Assembly (NCBI GenBank): GCA_002336465.1
Contig: DDEP01000201.1
Span: forward strand, 1-13,927
Reading direction: 5' to 3'
From: Pedobacter sp. UBA1951
Lineage (GTDB): Bacteria > Bacteroidota > Bacteroidia > Sphingobacteriales > Sphingobacteriaceae
Length of the DNA stretch: 13,927 nucleotides
Under the pieces are notes generated by a model. That model did not search any database and was not told the origin of the DNA. It worked only from the letters and a program-made list of their open reading frames with translations. Shown one piece after another: positions 13,685 to 13,927 of this stretch. Each line of letters begins with the position of its first letter. Within the stretch, counting starts at the first letter, position 1. The position numbers and the translations under genes were made by a program.

Positions 13685-13780
13685 TTTTAATGTTGTAAAA
13701 TATTGATTTCATTTTTAACTTCTACTTCCCATGCTCTACAAGCAAGCTTTAAATCTAACATAAAAAACATTCTATAGTGA

Positions 13781-13798
13781 TTTGTTCGTATAAACAAA
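13781..13798. repeat. short inverted repeat in the lpd upstream region
   Basis: TTTGTT-N6-AACAAA forms a small symmetric site about 135 bp before the ATG at the right edge. In A/T-rich DNA this could easily arise by chance. The rest of 13685-13850 shows no gene or other clear signal. Confidence 0.25.
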
Positions 13799-13850
13799 AT
13801 AGCTCTTTCTAAGATTACCAATAATCAGAAAATGAAAATTCATTTTTATC

Positions 13851-13881
13851 CTTGCATTTAATTTTTTTCTATTTACCTTTC
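13851..13881 (+). promoter_or_regulatory. candidate promoter of the gene starting at the right edge
   Basis: CTTG (13851-13854), exactly 19 bp, then TACCTTTC (13874-13881). This matches TTTG-N19-TAnnTTTG except for the first base of the -33 box and the last base of the -7 box. It would give a leader of about 30 nt before the ATG at 13918. Confidence 0.5.
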
Positions 13882-13917
13882 ATTGAACCTAAACATAACG
13901 CATACATTTAAATTAAC

Positions 13918-13927
13918 ATGAAAAAAT
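13918..13927 (+). CDS. start of a truncated gene (Met-Lys-Lys...)
   Basis: ATG AAA AAA T runs off the window. A Met-Lys-Lys start behind a good candidate promoter and an A/T-rich leader is typical of exported proteins, but nothing more can be said from three codons. It is divergent from lpd. Confidence 0.4.

Overview
The window looks like chromosomal DNA of a Bacteroidota species, most likely of the Sphingobacteriaceae (Pedobacter-like). The signs are low G+C, near absence of Shine-Dalgarno sequences, -7 boxes of the form TAnnTTTG (with a TTTG -33 box in the best case), a TetR-TolC-HlyD-RND gene order typical of the phylum, and protein sequences that read as Bacteroidota family members. The genus is an inference.

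Layout: (1) 1-26, the 5' part of a tRNA on the minus strand, cut by the window edge. (2) 170-1093, a PfkB-family sugar kinase on the plus strand. It converges on a minus-strand run through a shared bidirectional terminator. (3) 1142-2708, a small cytochrome b5-like protein, a membrane protein resembling a divergent lycopene cyclase, and an ECF sigma factor, all minus strand. (4) 2848-3861, murB, with a Bacteroidota-type -7 element. (5) 4124-10456, a plus-strand efflux operon: TetR regulator, TolC-like outer-membrane channel, periplasmic adaptor and AcrB-like RND pump. It is preceded by a -7 element that abuts a perfect 8+8 inverted repeat (candidate TetR operator) and ends in a strong terminator. 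(6) 10512-10902, a noncoding stretch packed with palindromic REP-like modules. (7) 10903-12093, an MFS transporter. (8) 12216-13622, dihydrolipoyl dehydrogenase behind a full-consensus promoter. (9) 13918-13927, the first codons of a plus-strand gene.

How the parts work together: the TetR-family protein probably represses its own operon. That operon encodes all three layers of a proton-driven tripartite pump: RND in the inner membrane, adaptor in the periplasm, OEP channel in the outer membrane. MurB (cell wall) and Lpd (2-oxoacid dehydrogenase E3) are housekeeping genes. The sigma factor, cyclase-like protein and b5-like protein sit together in a way that recalls Bacteroidota carotenoid clusters, but no crtI, crtB or crtZ lies between them. 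This may be a decayed or repurposed pigment locus.

I found no phage, CRISPR array, IS element or clearly new multi-gene system. The least conventional content is the REP-like mosaic at 10533-10895, the carotenoid-like trio with altered signature residues, and a degenerate heptamer repeat inside the efflux operon.
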